A DNA stretch of 64,000 bases from Granulicella rosea (GTDB taxonomy: Bacteria > Acidobacteriota > Terriglobia > Terriglobales > Acidobacteriaceae): positions 186,001-250,000 of the forward strand of contig NZ_FZOU01000004.1 of assembly GCF_900188085.1 (NCBI RefSeq), read 5' to 3'. A program made the translations under genes and the position numbers. The notes under the pieces are model-generated. The model searched no databases and was not told the DNA's origin. It saw only the letters and a list, made by a program, of their open reading frames with translations. Shown here piece by piece: positions 1 through 7,982 of the stretch. Position 1 is the first letter of the stretch; every line of letters begins with the position of its first letter.

Positions 1-1853
1 TGGCTGGCCTTCCAGTCGTCCTGCACATAGAAATGGCTATAAGGCGACCGGAAGTTGATGATGGATGGGCTCGATAGCTGCTTCTTATCGGTCAGCCCAA
101 GAAGAAGGTCCGCGAAGTGCTGATCGTTGCTGGGCGTGGCGGTCGGCGACTTGGCTGTGTACTGCCCATTGAAGTCGAAGATGCCGCTGGTCAACTGGGA
201 GCTATTGAAGTTGGTCTGGAGCCAGTACTCCTGCCACCCGAACTGCAGGGTATGGGCGCCTTTTGTCCATAGGATGGCGGCCGCGACTTCGCGGTTCTCG
301 CTATCGTCGGCATTGGGAACATTGCTTGTGCCAATGGTCTGAAAGTTGGTGACCGTGATCTCGGTGAAGCCAGGCGCCGTCGCGGCTACGCCTGGAACAC
401 CGACGCCGGTCAAGCTCTGGTTCGGGAAATTGTTCACCCACTTGATGCTGTTCCAGCCAGCGCGAATATTGCCGAGAATATTCGGCGAAAACTGCACGTT
501 GTAGCCGACGACGAATGCCTGCGCATCGACGGTCTGCGCGCCAGAGCCGGAGAAGTATTGACCGTTCAAGGCGGGCAGGGCGGAGATAGCTCCTGCGTTC
601 TGCTCGGAGCTATATCGACCGAAGATACTCTGCTTGCCGGTCAGAATCTCGTCGATGCGCGCGTCCCAGCGGTAGTTATTCGTGCCGGTGTTCTTGTTGT
701 AATAGTAGTTGTTGGCGCCGAAGGAACCGTTCGGCTCGGGATAATACTTAAGCACGTTGCTGGCAATGGGATCGATGCGGCCGCTGGGAATCTGGTTGCC
801 GCTAAACTGCGTCGACCGAGTGACTGTCGTGCCGGAGATCGTATACCCGCCCGCAGGATCGTAGATGGCGGAGGAGAATTGACCGCTCTTCTGTGCATCG
901 GTCGGCACAAGGGCGTAGGTCGTTACCGCGGAGCGCAGACGGAAGAACTCCACGTCGCCAAAGACGAAGGTCCGGTCCTTCCTGATCGGCCCTCCGACGG
1001 TGCCTCCGAAGTCGTTGTACTTGAACGGGGGCTTGCCCTGGGTGAAGTCGGGCAGAGCGTCCACAGCATCGTTGCGGATGAACTCATACGCGCTGCCGTG
1101 AATCGCATTCGTACCGGACTTTGTATTCACGCTGACCACGCCCGAGGATGAGCGTCCATACTCCGCCGAGTAACTCGTTGTAACAACCTTGAACTCGCTG
1201 ATAGCGTCGACCGAAGGCTTGATGACCTCTTTTTGTCCATCGTGGCTGGTAAGGATCTGCTGGTTGTTATTGTCGATGCCGTCGAGCAGAAATGCAGCCT
1301 GCGCGCTTGCCTGTCCGCCGATGCTGATGCCGCCGCTGGAGTTACCCGGAGTCGTTCCAGCGGAGAGCGTTCCGAGTTGCAGATAGTCGCGACCGTTGCT
1401 GCCGCCGTTGAGTGGAAGCTCTTCAATCTGCTGGGTCGTGATCACAGTGCCCACGGTGGAATCGGACCGCTGGAGCAACTCTTCGGTCGTCGCCTTTACC
1501 TCGACAACCTCGCTGACGTCTCCAGGCGTGAGCACAGCGTTGATCTGCCGGATAGCACCGATGTCGAGATGCACTCCGTTCTCAATCGAATGACGAAAGC
1601 CTGCGCTTTGAATTTCAACTGTATATTCGCCGATCTTGAGAGGCGGCGTGCGGTACTGTCCCTGGCTATTGGTCTTTGAGGTTACGGTTACGCCGGTGGA
1701 GACGTCGCGAACGGTGATCGTCGCTCCGTCCATGGCGCGTTGCGTCGAGTCCGTCACCGTGCCGGTAATCACGGCATCCGTCGCGACCTGCGCGGATGCG
1801 CTTACGGCAAACAGCGCCAGCGCGGATGCGGAAAGCATATGCTTCTTAGACAT
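1..1853 (-). CDS. TonB-dependent receptor, Oar-like (C-terminus outside window)
   Basis: About 617 codons are visible, reading leftwards out of the window. The protein begins with a signal peptide ending in an Ala-Ser-Ala-Gln type cleavage site. A carboxypeptidase-regulatory-like beta-sandwich follows (roughly residues 25-105, VTDSTQRAMDGATITV), then a plug with LPLNGGSNGRDYLQL and FLLDGIDNNNQ, then barrel strands rich in Asn, Tyr and Thr. This is the architecture of acidobacterial outer-membrane receptors thought to import oligosaccharides or other large ligands. The start at 1853 is chosen because the signal peptide follows at once and GAGAGG lies just upstream on the coding strand. The substrate cannot be told. 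The gene is not broken; it is only cut by the window edge. Confidence 0.9.
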   Translation of the reverse strand, partial: MSKKHMLSASALALFAVSASAQVATDAVITGTVTDSTQRAMDGATITVRDVSTGVTVTSKTNSQGQYRTPPLKIGEYTVEIQSAGFRHSIENGVHLDIGAIRQINAVLTPGDVSEVVEVKATTEELLQRSDSTVGTVITTQQIEELPLNGGSNGRDYLQLGTLSAGTTPGNSSGGISIGGQASAQAAFLLDGIDNNNQQILTSHDGQKEVIKPSVDAISEFKVVTTSYSAEYGRSSSGVVSVNTKSGTNAIHGSAYEFIRNDAVDALPDFTQGKPPFKYNDFGGTVGGPIRKDRTFVFGDVEFFRLRSAVTTYALVPTDAQKSGQFSSAIYDPAGGYTISGTTVTRSTQFSGNQIPSGRIDPIASNVLKYYPEPNGSFGANNYYYNKNTGTNNYRWDARIDEILTGKQSIFGRYSSEQNAGAISALPALNGQYFSGSGAQTVDAQAFVVGYNVQFSPNILGNIRAGWNSIKWVNNFPNQSLTGVGVPGVAATAPGFTEITVTNFQTIGTSNVPNADDSENREVAAAILWTKGAHTLQFGWQEYWLQTNFNSSQLTSGIFDFNGQYTAKSPTATPSNDQHFADLLLGLTDKKQLSSPSIINFRSPYSHFYVQDDWKAS

Positions 1854-2054
1854 CGAACCTCTCCCTACACCCATCGTCGATGGGGTCTTGCTTGCGAACG
1901 GCGGCGGATCATCGATCAACCCCATGAAATTGAGCGCGGCTCTCCTCGCGCGGCGATGCAACGCTTACGCAGCGGCACAACATCCTGCTGCGTAGGCACA
2001 TCGATCACCGCGCTGAATACGCTATACGAGTGAGCGAGCTACAATAAGCTCGTA

Positions 2055-2555
2055 TTACTTCAATAAGTCAGCTATCTTCGCAATACCCGCGACAGCACAC
2101 GCTTCATCTTTTTCTCCGCCCGGCGCGCCACTGACTCCGACGGCGCCGATGAACTCGCTCCCGGCCTTGATCGGCACGCCACCTTGGGCGCCGACCGTTC
2201 CTTCAATGACCGGAGGAGGCGTTGTAGCCGCAGCCCAGGCCTTCGCGGTCTCGCCCGAGGCGCGCTTGAAGGTGAGCGCCGTATAGGCCTTGCGACGGCT
2301 ATGTTCCAGTGTGTGGGGACCGGTTCCATCCCCACGCACCTGAAGTTTGACCAGACCGCTGTTATCCAGAATAGTCAGGCTCACCCGGTAGCCATCAGCA
2401 TGGCACTTGTCGAGCGCCCCTTGTGCGACTATCAACGCAGCTTCTGTCGACAATGACTTCTGAGTAACCAGCGTCTGAGCTTTGCAGGTTGCGGCGCCAC
2501 CAGCGATCACAACCGCACATGTAGCAGCTATGTAAGTGAGATAGATATTCTTCAT
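2055..2555 (-). CDS. GlcG/HbpS-family secreted protein
   Basis: A 166-residue protein with a signal peptide (MKNIYLTYIAATCAVV, cleaved near CKAQ) and one GlcG/HbpS domain. It shows the typical ILDNSG strand, the AYTALTFKRAS helix and the GG-x-P-I-K-A turn followed by GAVGVSG. Members of this family bind haem or small ligands, and some are encoded with glycolate oxidase; the role here is unknown. I use the internal ATG at 2555, because the longer reading would overlap the upstream gene and this ATG has AGGA five bases before it. The spacing to the upstream rhodanese-like gene is 4 bp, so the two are probably one transcript. A second GlcG-type gene at 3754 faces the other way. Confidence 0.85.
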   Translation of the reverse strand: MKNIYLTYIAATCAVVIAGGAATCKAQTLVTQKSLSTEAALIVAQGALDKCHADGYRVSLTILDNSGLVKLQVRGDGTGPHTLEHSRRKAYTALTFKRASGETAKAWAAATTPPPVIEGTVGAQGGVPIKAGSEFIGAVGVSGAPGGEKDEACAVAGIAKIADLLK

Positions 2556-2559
2556 CGTC

Positions 2560-3036
2560 CTAGTGGGCCGCGGCACCCGCTGCACGCACGCCGCCGCCGG
2601 CCGGAGGCGGAGGTGGAACGGGGATCTTCACCGCGAGTTTGCCTCCATCCAACTGATAGGTATCGGCTCCGACCGCGCCGAGCACCTTGAAGCCGGCGTC
2701 GTCGAGTACATCTCCTGCCGCGCCCGCGCGAGCCGCATGATTCGAGACGGTAATAATCCCACGGTCCTTCGGAATCTCCTTGAGATGATCCTTGAGATCC
2801 TTGATCTGAATGCTGAGATAGACGGGAAATCCGCCGATGGTTGACACTTCATCCGGCCGCCGCACGTCCACCAGAAGCACCTTCTCGGGATGTGCAAGAT
2901 AGGCGTCAAACTCGGCATTCGTCAGTGTTTTCGTGCGTGCTGGCTTGCGGGCATTGGCCCCGTTCGCTGGCTTTGCTGCATCTTGTGCAAAGGCTGCGGT
3001 GGACAGCATCGCGATGATAACAAGGTTCTTAAACAT
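2560..3036 (-). CDS. secreted rhodanese-like protein lacking the catalytic cysteine
   Basis: 158 residues with a signal peptide (MFKNLVIIAMLSTAAFA) and one rhodanese fold at about 38-140, recognisable by LLVDVRRPDEV and the substrate-loop region. The loop that normally reads C-x-x-G-x-R is SNHAARAG here. The mature protein contains no cysteine, so classical sulfur transfer is unlikely. It ends in a Pro/Ala/Gly-rich tail. The ribosome site AGAGAGGAA lies about eight bases before the ATG. It is the first gene of a two-gene unit with the GlcG-like gene. Its roughly 340-nt leader carries a cysteine-rich mini-ORF and a terminator, which hints at control by sulfur or cysteine supply. It could be a ligand-binding rather than catalytic rhodanese. 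Confidence 0.85.
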   Translation of the reverse strand: MFKNLVIIAMLSTAAFAQDAAKPANGANARKPARTKTLTNAEFDAYLAHPEKVLLVDVRRPDEVSTIGGFPVYLSIQIKDLKDHLKEIPKDRGIITVSNHAARAGAAGDVLDDAGFKVLGAVGADTYQLDGGKLAVKIPVPPPPPAGGGVRAAGAAAH

Positions 3037-3220
3037 TTCTTTTATTCCTCTCTAAGTTGAAACATGTTGGACGGGCAATCTCCATGGACGCACGAGAACG
3101 AAGCTAGTCGTAAGCCGTAGCCTCTCCGCGAAGATGAACGCAGGCAGGCAAGGGCATGCGACTTAGAGTCGAGTGCTCAGGTTCCGATGTAAGTTCGAGA
3201 GATTTTCAGCTCAGCGCTGG

Positions 3221-3257
3221 AAAAAGGCCCGCCTTCTCAAGATCGAGTGGCGGGCCT
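3221..3257 (-). terminator. intrinsic terminator/attenuator in the rhodanese leader
   Basis: A perfect 9-bp inverted repeat (AGGCCCGCC at 3225-3233, GGCGGGCCT at 3249-3257) with a 15-nt loop is followed on the minus strand by five T. It lies between the mini-ORF ending at 3292 and the rhodanese gene starting at 3036, so it would stop transcription before the structural genes unless disrupted. Confidence 0.75.
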
Positions 3258-3291
3258 GTCTTTTGTTGCGGATCAGAGATCGCAGCAGAAG

Positions 3292-3375
3292 CTAGTCAAT
3301 CGCACACACCATCGGAAGCCATGAACGTGAGACGTTCAGATGGCAACAACAATTGGTGTGTGGCTGGATATGCAT
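3292..3375 (-). CDS. 27-residue leader peptide with a Cys-Cys-Cys run
   Basis: ATG at 3375, stop TAG at 3292-3294. Residues 9-11 are three consecutive cysteines (TGT TGT TGC), and Cys24 is the fourth. The ATG lies exactly 6 nt after a good -10 box (TAAGTT), so the mRNA would begin at or next to the start codon, that is, leaderless; there is no Shine-Dalgarno site. An intrinsic terminator follows 35 nt after the stop, and the rhodanese/GlcG unit lies beyond it. By analogy with leaderless polycysteine ORFs described in mycobacteria, ribosome pausing at the Cys codons could decide termination. The protein product itself is probably not the function. No similarity beyond this was recognised. Confidence 0.5.
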   Translation of the reverse strand: MHIQPHTNCCCHLNVSRSWLPMVCAID

Positions 3376-3410
3376 GAAGCTAACTTAGCGAGACTGCCGC
3401 GCTTTGTCAA
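3376..3410 (-). promoter_or_regulatory. promoter of the polycysteine mini-ORF/rhodanese unit
   Basis: The -35 TTGACA (3405-3410), a 17-bp spacer and the -10 TAAGTT (3382-3387) read on the minus strand. Six bases separate the -10 from the mini-ORF ATG. Confidence 0.6.
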
Positions 3411-3525
3411 GTGCTATGAAGAATCGACGCTGCACGCCTAACGGATCACGTTGCGGTTGCTCGTCTGCGGTGCGGCCATTCCGGCGGACTTACGTTTGCC
3501 TGCTCCCTGCGCGCCGGCAGGCATG

Positions 3526-3534
3526 TGCTACTCT
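3526..3534 (+). promoter_or_regulatory. extended -10 promoter of the second cysteine-rich mini-ORF
   Basis: TG-C-TACTCT reads as an extended -10 (TG at 3526-3527, hexamer 3529-3534). The ATG follows after six bases, the same spacing as in the divergent copy. No clear -35 is seen. Confidence 0.4.
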
Positions 3535-3540
3535 TGCTCC

Positions 3541-3639
3541 ATGAAATCTCTTGTCCAGACGAGCGCATGTTGTCCCGCCTGCGTAGGCGGTGCGTGCGTG
3601 TTCTGGCATGAGGCAGGGATGAAGCTGCGCAGGATCTAG
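3541..3639 (+). CDS. 32-residue cysteine-rich leader peptide
   Basis: ATG at 3541, stop TAG at 3637-3639. Cysteines are at 10, 11, 14 and 19 (SACCPACVGGACVFW). There is no Shine-Dalgarno site; the ATG is six bases after an extended -10, so translation would be leaderless. A terminator hairpin with a T-run follows 28 nt after the stop, and the second GlcG-like gene starts at 3754. The arrangement mirrors the divergent mini-ORF at 3292-3375. Both stop codons are TAG followed by CTTC. I infer a cysteine-responsive attenuator. The alternative is a small metal-binding peptide made in its own right. Confidence 0.45.
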   Translation: MKSLVQTSACCPACVGGACVFWHEAGMKLRRI

Positions 3640-3667
3640 CTTCGTTCCAACTCGATAGATCAAGCGA

Positions 3668-3702
3668 CCCACCGTCAGAAGTACATGGCAGGTGGGCTTT
3701 TT
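3668..3702 (+). terminator. intrinsic terminator/attenuator before the second GlcG-like gene
   Basis: CCCACC (3668-3673) pairs with GGTGGG (3691-3696), followed by C and five T. GGCAGG (3687-3692) can instead pair with CCTGCC (3703-3708). That pairing uses two bases of the terminator stem, so it would be an antiterminator. Confidence 0.6.
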
Positions 3703-3753
3703 CCTGCCTGGCACAATGTCTTCACAACCAGCTTCTTACTCCGGAGAAATCCA

Positions 3754-4260
3754 ATGAAGAAAATCATGGCTGTTCTATCGCTCGCTCTTATGACGGGCAT
3801 CGCATCCGCTCAATCCGCGCTCAACCCGCAGACTCCTCGTCCGGCATCGATCGATCTTGCGACGGCTCGCAGACTGATCGCCGCCGCGGAGCAGACAGCC
3901 AAGGCAGCCAACGCCAAGGTCGGCATCGCAGTCGTCGATGCGAACGGAGATCTCGTTCTGCTGGAGCGTCTCGATGGTTCGACGGGACGAGGAGTCATCA
4001 GCGCCGAAGGTAAGGCGCGCGCCGCCATCCTATTCGGTCTGCCCACGAAGCAGGTAGAAGATATCGTCGCTTCCGGCAAGCCTGTCTCGGCAAACGTCAC
4101 CTTGATCGCAGCCGGCGCGCACGAGATCACGATCCATCAGGGTGGGTTTCCGATCATCAAAGATGGCAAGGTGATTGGCGGCATCGGAGTGGGTGGTTCA
4201 GCCTCATCCGAAGACGAGCGTTTCGCCAAGGCAGGACTCGATGCGCTCGAAGCAAAGTGA
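3754..4260 (+). CDS. GlcG/HbpS-family secreted protein (second copy)
   Basis: 168 residues. A signal peptide (MKKIMAVLSLALMTGIASA) is followed by a complete GlcG/HbpS domain: VGIAVVDANGDLVLLERLDG, KARAAILFG, HQGGFPIIKDGKVIGGIGVGG and a C-terminal FAKAGLDALEA helix. The start is the ATG with GGAGA seven bases upstream; the longer reading lacks a site. It is a paralogue of the gene at 2055, with only moderate similarity, and lies alone downstream of its own cysteine-rich mini-ORF and terminator. GlcG-type proteins bind haem or small organic ligands. A periplasmic sensing or scavenging role is inference. Confidence 0.88.
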   Translation: MKKIMAVLSLALMTGIASAQSALNPQTPRPASIDLATARRLIAAAEQTAKAANAKVGIAVVDANGDLVLLERLDGSTGRGVISAEGKARAAILFGLPTKQVEDIVASGKPVSANVTLIAAGAHEITIHQGGFPIIKDGKVIGGIGVGGSASSEDERFAKAGLDALEAK

Positions 4261-4298
4261 TAGGAGAGATCGCGTTGTCTACTCGTTGACGCAACTAT

Positions 4299-4375
4299 CC
4301 TGGGCGCCTGCGAGGGCGTCACAGGGAAGCCGGCGCCAGTCCGGTTTAGCCTGCAAGTCAGTAGGCCTTCCCAGG
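4299..4375 (+). promoter_or_regulatory. compact cobalamin-riboswitch-like element
   Basis: CCTGGG (4299-4304) pairs with CCCAGG (4370-4375). Between them lie AGGGAAGCCGG, a 7-nt loop resembling the conserved G-x-x-A-x-T loop, CCGG, and GCAAGTCAGTAGGCC. The last resembles the 3' B12 box (GC-x-AGYCAG-x-AG-x-CC). The usual peripheral arms, the CCCGC-ACTG part and the kissing-loop region are missing. It precedes a TonB receptor, a common context for cobalamin switches. The assignment is tentative. Confidence 0.4.
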
Positions 4376-4445
4376 ATTCATCTATTTCTTCACCGCGTGG
4401 AAACGGGAACGATTCGCTCGAGTTCGTCTGAGCCTCTATGTCTCC

Positions 4446-7400
4446 GTGCCGCGAGTTAGGTTACTTGTGCTGGATTTGTTCTCTCTTACGGGTCTTGTCG
4501 TATCCATCGCTCGCAAAGCACAGCGCATATCTCTTCTGCTCTGCGTGGTGCTTTGCATGGTCGTGCATCTATGGGCGGCGACTGGCGGCAGCATCTCCGG
4601 CGCCGTGGTGGATCAGTCCGGCGCCGGCATAACCGGCGCGACCCTTACCTTGGTAAACAACGGCCAGAAGACTACCTACCATGCTGCCACCAATGGCCAG
4701 GGACTCTTTTCATTTCCGAATCTTCCTGTGGGCCATTACGACCTGACGACGGCGGCGCCAGGCTTTTCGACGCAGCGCAATCGCGAGCTGTCTGTGGATA
4801 CCGACTCCGCCCTTCAGCTCGACATCAAACTTACGATGGGTTCGGACGCGCAGACAGTCGATGTTGAAGCGGAGACGGGCAGCATCCATGTCGAGACATC
4901 GTCCACGCATCTCGGCGAGGTCGTCTCGGCGGCCGAGATGACGGCGTTGCCGTTGAACGGCCGCAGCTATACGGACTTGCTGGCCATTCAACCGGGTGTT
5001 GCGCCGATCTCCACCCTGCTGCCCAGCTCCGTGATCATGGCCGGAGTGACAGGCGGCATCGACCCTTCGGGCGATGCGAACCCCGGCAATCTTTCCATCA
5101 ATGGCCAGCGCGAGTCCGCGAACGGCTTCATGGTCAATGGTATCGACGTGCAGGAACACATGAACGGCGGCGCCAGCATCATTCCAAATCTGGACTCCAT
5201 CGAAGAGTTCCGGGTGTTAACCAACAACTTCGATCCCGAGTACGGCAACTATGACGGCGGCATCGTGACGGTTGTCAGCAAGACGGGAAACAACCACCTG
5301 CACGGCAGCGCGTTCGAGTTCTTCCGCAATACCGCGCTCGATGCCCGCGGCTACTTCGATCCCACACGTTCGGCGTATAACCAGAACCAGTTCGGCGGCG
5401 CCATCGGCGGTCCTGTCTTCAAGGATAAGATTTTTTTCTTCACCGACTATCAGGGCACGCGCACCACGCAAGGCATCTCGACCGGCCAGGTCTCCGTGCC
5501 GACCAATGCGCAACGCGGAGGCACGTTCGACGATCTCACAGGCTTCGTCAGCGGGCCTTACCTTGCTTCCCTGCTGACGCAGGAGTTAGGCTACGGCGTC
5601 AGTTCGGGAGAGGCCTACACGCAGGTCTTCCCGCACGGCAATATCCCACAAAGCACGTGGTCTGCGCCGGGCAAGACGCTTCTCGGTTACATCCCTGTTT
5701 CGAACATCCGCGATGGCGAGTTCTCAAGCTCCGCAAACTCGCAGACGGTGCGCGACGATAAAGGGTCTGCGCGTCTCGATGGCAACAGCCGGCTCGGCCA
5801 GTTGAATGGATATTACTTCGTGGACGACTATCGTCTTGACAATCCATATCCGGGCTCGGTCGCCGGCGCCAGCATCCCCGGCTTCGATGCGCTGTATATC
5901 GGACGCGCGCAGCTTCTGTCGCTCGGCCTCACCAATATCATCCGCTCCAATACCGTCAACGAGCTTCATGTCGGCCTGTTGCGCAACAACAACATCATCG
6001 GGCAGCCGAAGGGCGGCATCGGCGTCAGCCTCGCATCGCAGGGCTTCGCACCGAGCGCGAACGGCGGCATCTATGTGCAGGCGCCGCAGTTTGAAGGCGT
6101 CGAGAACGTGACCTTTCCATCCTTCGTGATGGGCGTGCCCATCACCAATGAAACTCAGATCAACAACACGTACTACGTGAGTGACGGACTGTCGCGTGCG
6201 ATCGGTTCACATACCTTCAAGGTCGGCGGCCAGTTTCATATCGACCAGGTGAACGAGCATCCCAACGCGACCTTCAACGGCACGTTCAATATCAATGGCA
6301 CCGAGACCGGCGATCCCTATGCGGACCTGCTGCTCGGCACGCCCAGCAACTTCACGCAGTCCTCCGGTCAGCCCTTTTATCTACGCAATCGCTACGTCGG
6401 TCTTTACGCGCAGGATAGCTGGCGGGCGCGCAACGATCTGGTCGTCAACATCGGCCTGCGCTGGGACCGCATCATGCCCTGGTGGGAGAAGTACAACCAA
6501 CTGCAGACCTACATCGCCGGCCAGCAGTCGGTGCTTTATCCCGGCGCGCCGCCGGGCTTCGTCGTTGCGGGAGACCCCGGCGTACCACGCACCCTTGCGC
6601 CAACGACGAATAAGAACTTCGCGCCGCGCATCGGTCTGGCTTATTCCCCGAAGTTTCAGAACGGCCTCTGGAGCAGGATCTTCGGCGCAAGCGGACAGAG
6701 CAGCATCCGCGCCAGCTACGGCATCTTCTACACCGCCATTCCGGGTCTGACGACGGGCATCATGTATGCCGTGCCGCCGTTCGGATATAACTATCTCAGT
6801 CCTGGGCCGCCGCTTCTGGCGCAGCCGTTCATCACCGCCGCGACCGGTCTGAACAATGGCCAGCGCTTCCCTTTTCCCTTCCCTTCGCACCACATCTCGA
6901 TATCGAACCCGGATAGCAACGTGAACTGGGATAACTTCACGCCGATTGCCGCAGACCCATTCTTCGACCATGCCGCACGGGCGCCGTATACCGATAACTA
7001 CATGCTTTCGATTCAGCGGCAGATTACGAGCCAGACGCTGCTTACGGTGAGCTACGTCGGCAATCAAGGCCATCACATCTTCACGCTGGCCTCGGCCAAT
7101 CCCGGCAACCAAGGGCTCTGCCTCAGCCTGCCGGGGTGCGGTCCTTTCGGAGAGGACTCGCCCTACACCGACGGCTCCGGCAAGACTTATCAAGGCACGC
7201 GGGCCGGGCAAGGGCCGCTCTACGGCGAGAACACCGCCGACAAGTCCATCGCCAACTCCAACTACAACGCCATGCAAACCACGTTGCGCTACCACGCCCA
7301 CGGCTCCGAGGTATCGCTCAGCTACACCTATGCCAAGTCGATCGACCAAGGATCCAACCTGGGCGAACAGTTCGACCCACTCGATGCGCGCCATACACGC

Positions 7401-7973
7401 GCGATCTCGGCATGGGACATGAAGCATGCCTTCATCGGCAGCTATCAAGTCGCGCTACCGGTGACGACGCTGTTCCACAGGAGCAATCGCCTGACGGCCG
7501 ACTGGAGCCTCTCCGGCACGGCGCGCTTCGCCAGTGGCTTCCCGGTGACGCTCTACGACAACTCGGATGACTCTTTGCTGGGCACGCTTGGTAACGGCGC
7601 AAACAACTATCTGCTCGACACGCCCCGGTACCTCGGCGGCCCGCTGAAGATCAACACCAACGGCCGGACTGGCCGCCACGCCTTCGACACCGCTCAGTTT
7701 GCCTATGAGACCAGGGGACAACTCGGCAACGCCAAACGCCGCATGTTTTATGGACCCGGCATCGACAACTACGACATCACCTTCAAGAAGGGCTTGCGCC
7801 TGACCGAAGGCGCGTCGATCGACCTCCGCATGGAAGCATTCAACGTCTTCAACCACGCGCAGTTCTATGGGCCAGCCTCGGTCGACGGCCAGATCGAAGA
7901 CCCAGCCTTCGGAGCGATCGGCCACGCAGCGGATCCGCGGCTGATGCAGTTAGCGGCGAAGTTCAACTTCTAA
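4446..7973 (+). CDS. TonB-dependent receptor, Oar-like
   Basis: About 1175 residues. After a hydrophobic signal segment (ISLLLCVVLCMVVHLW) comes a carboxypeptidase-regulatory-like domain (GGSISGAVVDQSGAGITGAT). The plug contains LPLNGRSYTDLLAIQPGV and GFMVNGIDVQEH, and the DPEYGNYDGGIVTVVSKTG strand precedes a very large barrel. The protein closes with the typical FNVFNHAQFYGP and a C-terminal Phe (AAKFNF). The long reading starts at GTG 4446 without a strong ribosome site. A GTG or TTG slightly downstream, nearer the hydrophobic segment, is equally possible. A cobalamin-riboswitch-like structure lies 70 nt upstream, which would suggest a corrinoid ligand; otherwise the ligand is unknown. Confidence 0.9.
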   Translation: MPRVRLLVLDLFSLTGLVVSIARKAQRISLLLCVVLCMVVHLWAATGGSISGAVVDQSGAGITGATLTLVNNGQKTTYHAATNGQGLFSFPNLPVGHYDLTTAAPGFSTQRNRELSVDTDSALQLDIKLTMGSDAQTVDVEAETGSIHVETSSTHLGEVVSAAEMTALPLNGRSYTDLLAIQPGVAPISTLLPSSVIMAGVTGGIDPSGDANPGNLSINGQRESANGFMVNGIDVQEHMNGGASIIPNLDSIEEFRVLTNNFDPEYGNYDGGIVTVVSKTGNNHLHGSAFEFFRNTALDARGYFDPTRSAYNQNQFGGAIGGPVFKDKIFFFTDYQGTRTTQGISTGQVSVPTNAQRGGTFDDLTGFVSGPYLASLLTQELGYGVSSGEAYTQVFPHGNIPQSTWSAPGKTLLGYIPVSNIRDGEFSSSANSQTVRDDKGSARLDGNSRLGQLNGYYFVDDYRLDNPYPGSVAGASIPGFDALYIGRAQLLSLGLTNIIRSNTVNELHVGLLRNNNIIGQPKGGIGVSLASQGFAPSANGGIYVQAPQFEGVENVTFPSFVMGVPITNETQINNTYYVSDGLSRAIGSHTFKVGGQFHIDQVNEHPNATFNGTFNINGTETGDPYADLLLGTPSNFTQSSGQPFYLRNRYVGLYAQDSWRARNDLVVNIGLRWDRIMPWWEKYNQLQTYIAGQQSVLYPGAPPGFVVAGDPGVPRTLAPTTNKNFAPRIGLAYSPKFQNGLWSRIFGASGQSSIRASYGIFYTAIPGLTTGIMYAVPPFGYNYLSPGPPLLAQPFITAATGLNNGQRFPFPFPSHHISISNPDSNVNWDNFTPIAADPFFDHAARAPYTDNYMLSIQRQITSQTLLTVSYVGNQGHHIFTLASANPGNQGLCLSLPGCGPFGEDSPYTDGSGKTYQGTRAGQGPLYGENTADKSIANSNYNAMQTTLRYHAHGSEVSLSYTYAKSIDQGSNLGEQFDPLDARHTRAISAWDMKHAFIGSYQVALPVTTLFHRSNRLTADWSLSGTARFASGFPVTLYDNSDDSLLGTLGNGANNYLLDTPRYLGGPLKINTNGRTGRHAFDTAQFAYETRGQLGNAKRRMFYGPGIDNYDITFKKGLRLTEGASIDLRMEAFNVFNHAQFYGPASVDGQIEDPAFGAIGHAADPRLMQLAAKFNF

Positions 7974-7982
7974 AGCATTCGA

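Noticed and set aside
6381-7448. A 355-codon open frame on the minus strand inside the receptor at 4446
   Set aside because: It is antisense to a long, well-conserved receptor gene, has no family motif and reflects GC-rich codon bias. Other long antisense frames (for example 14742-16094, 31861-32832, 48046-49785) were rejected for the same reason.
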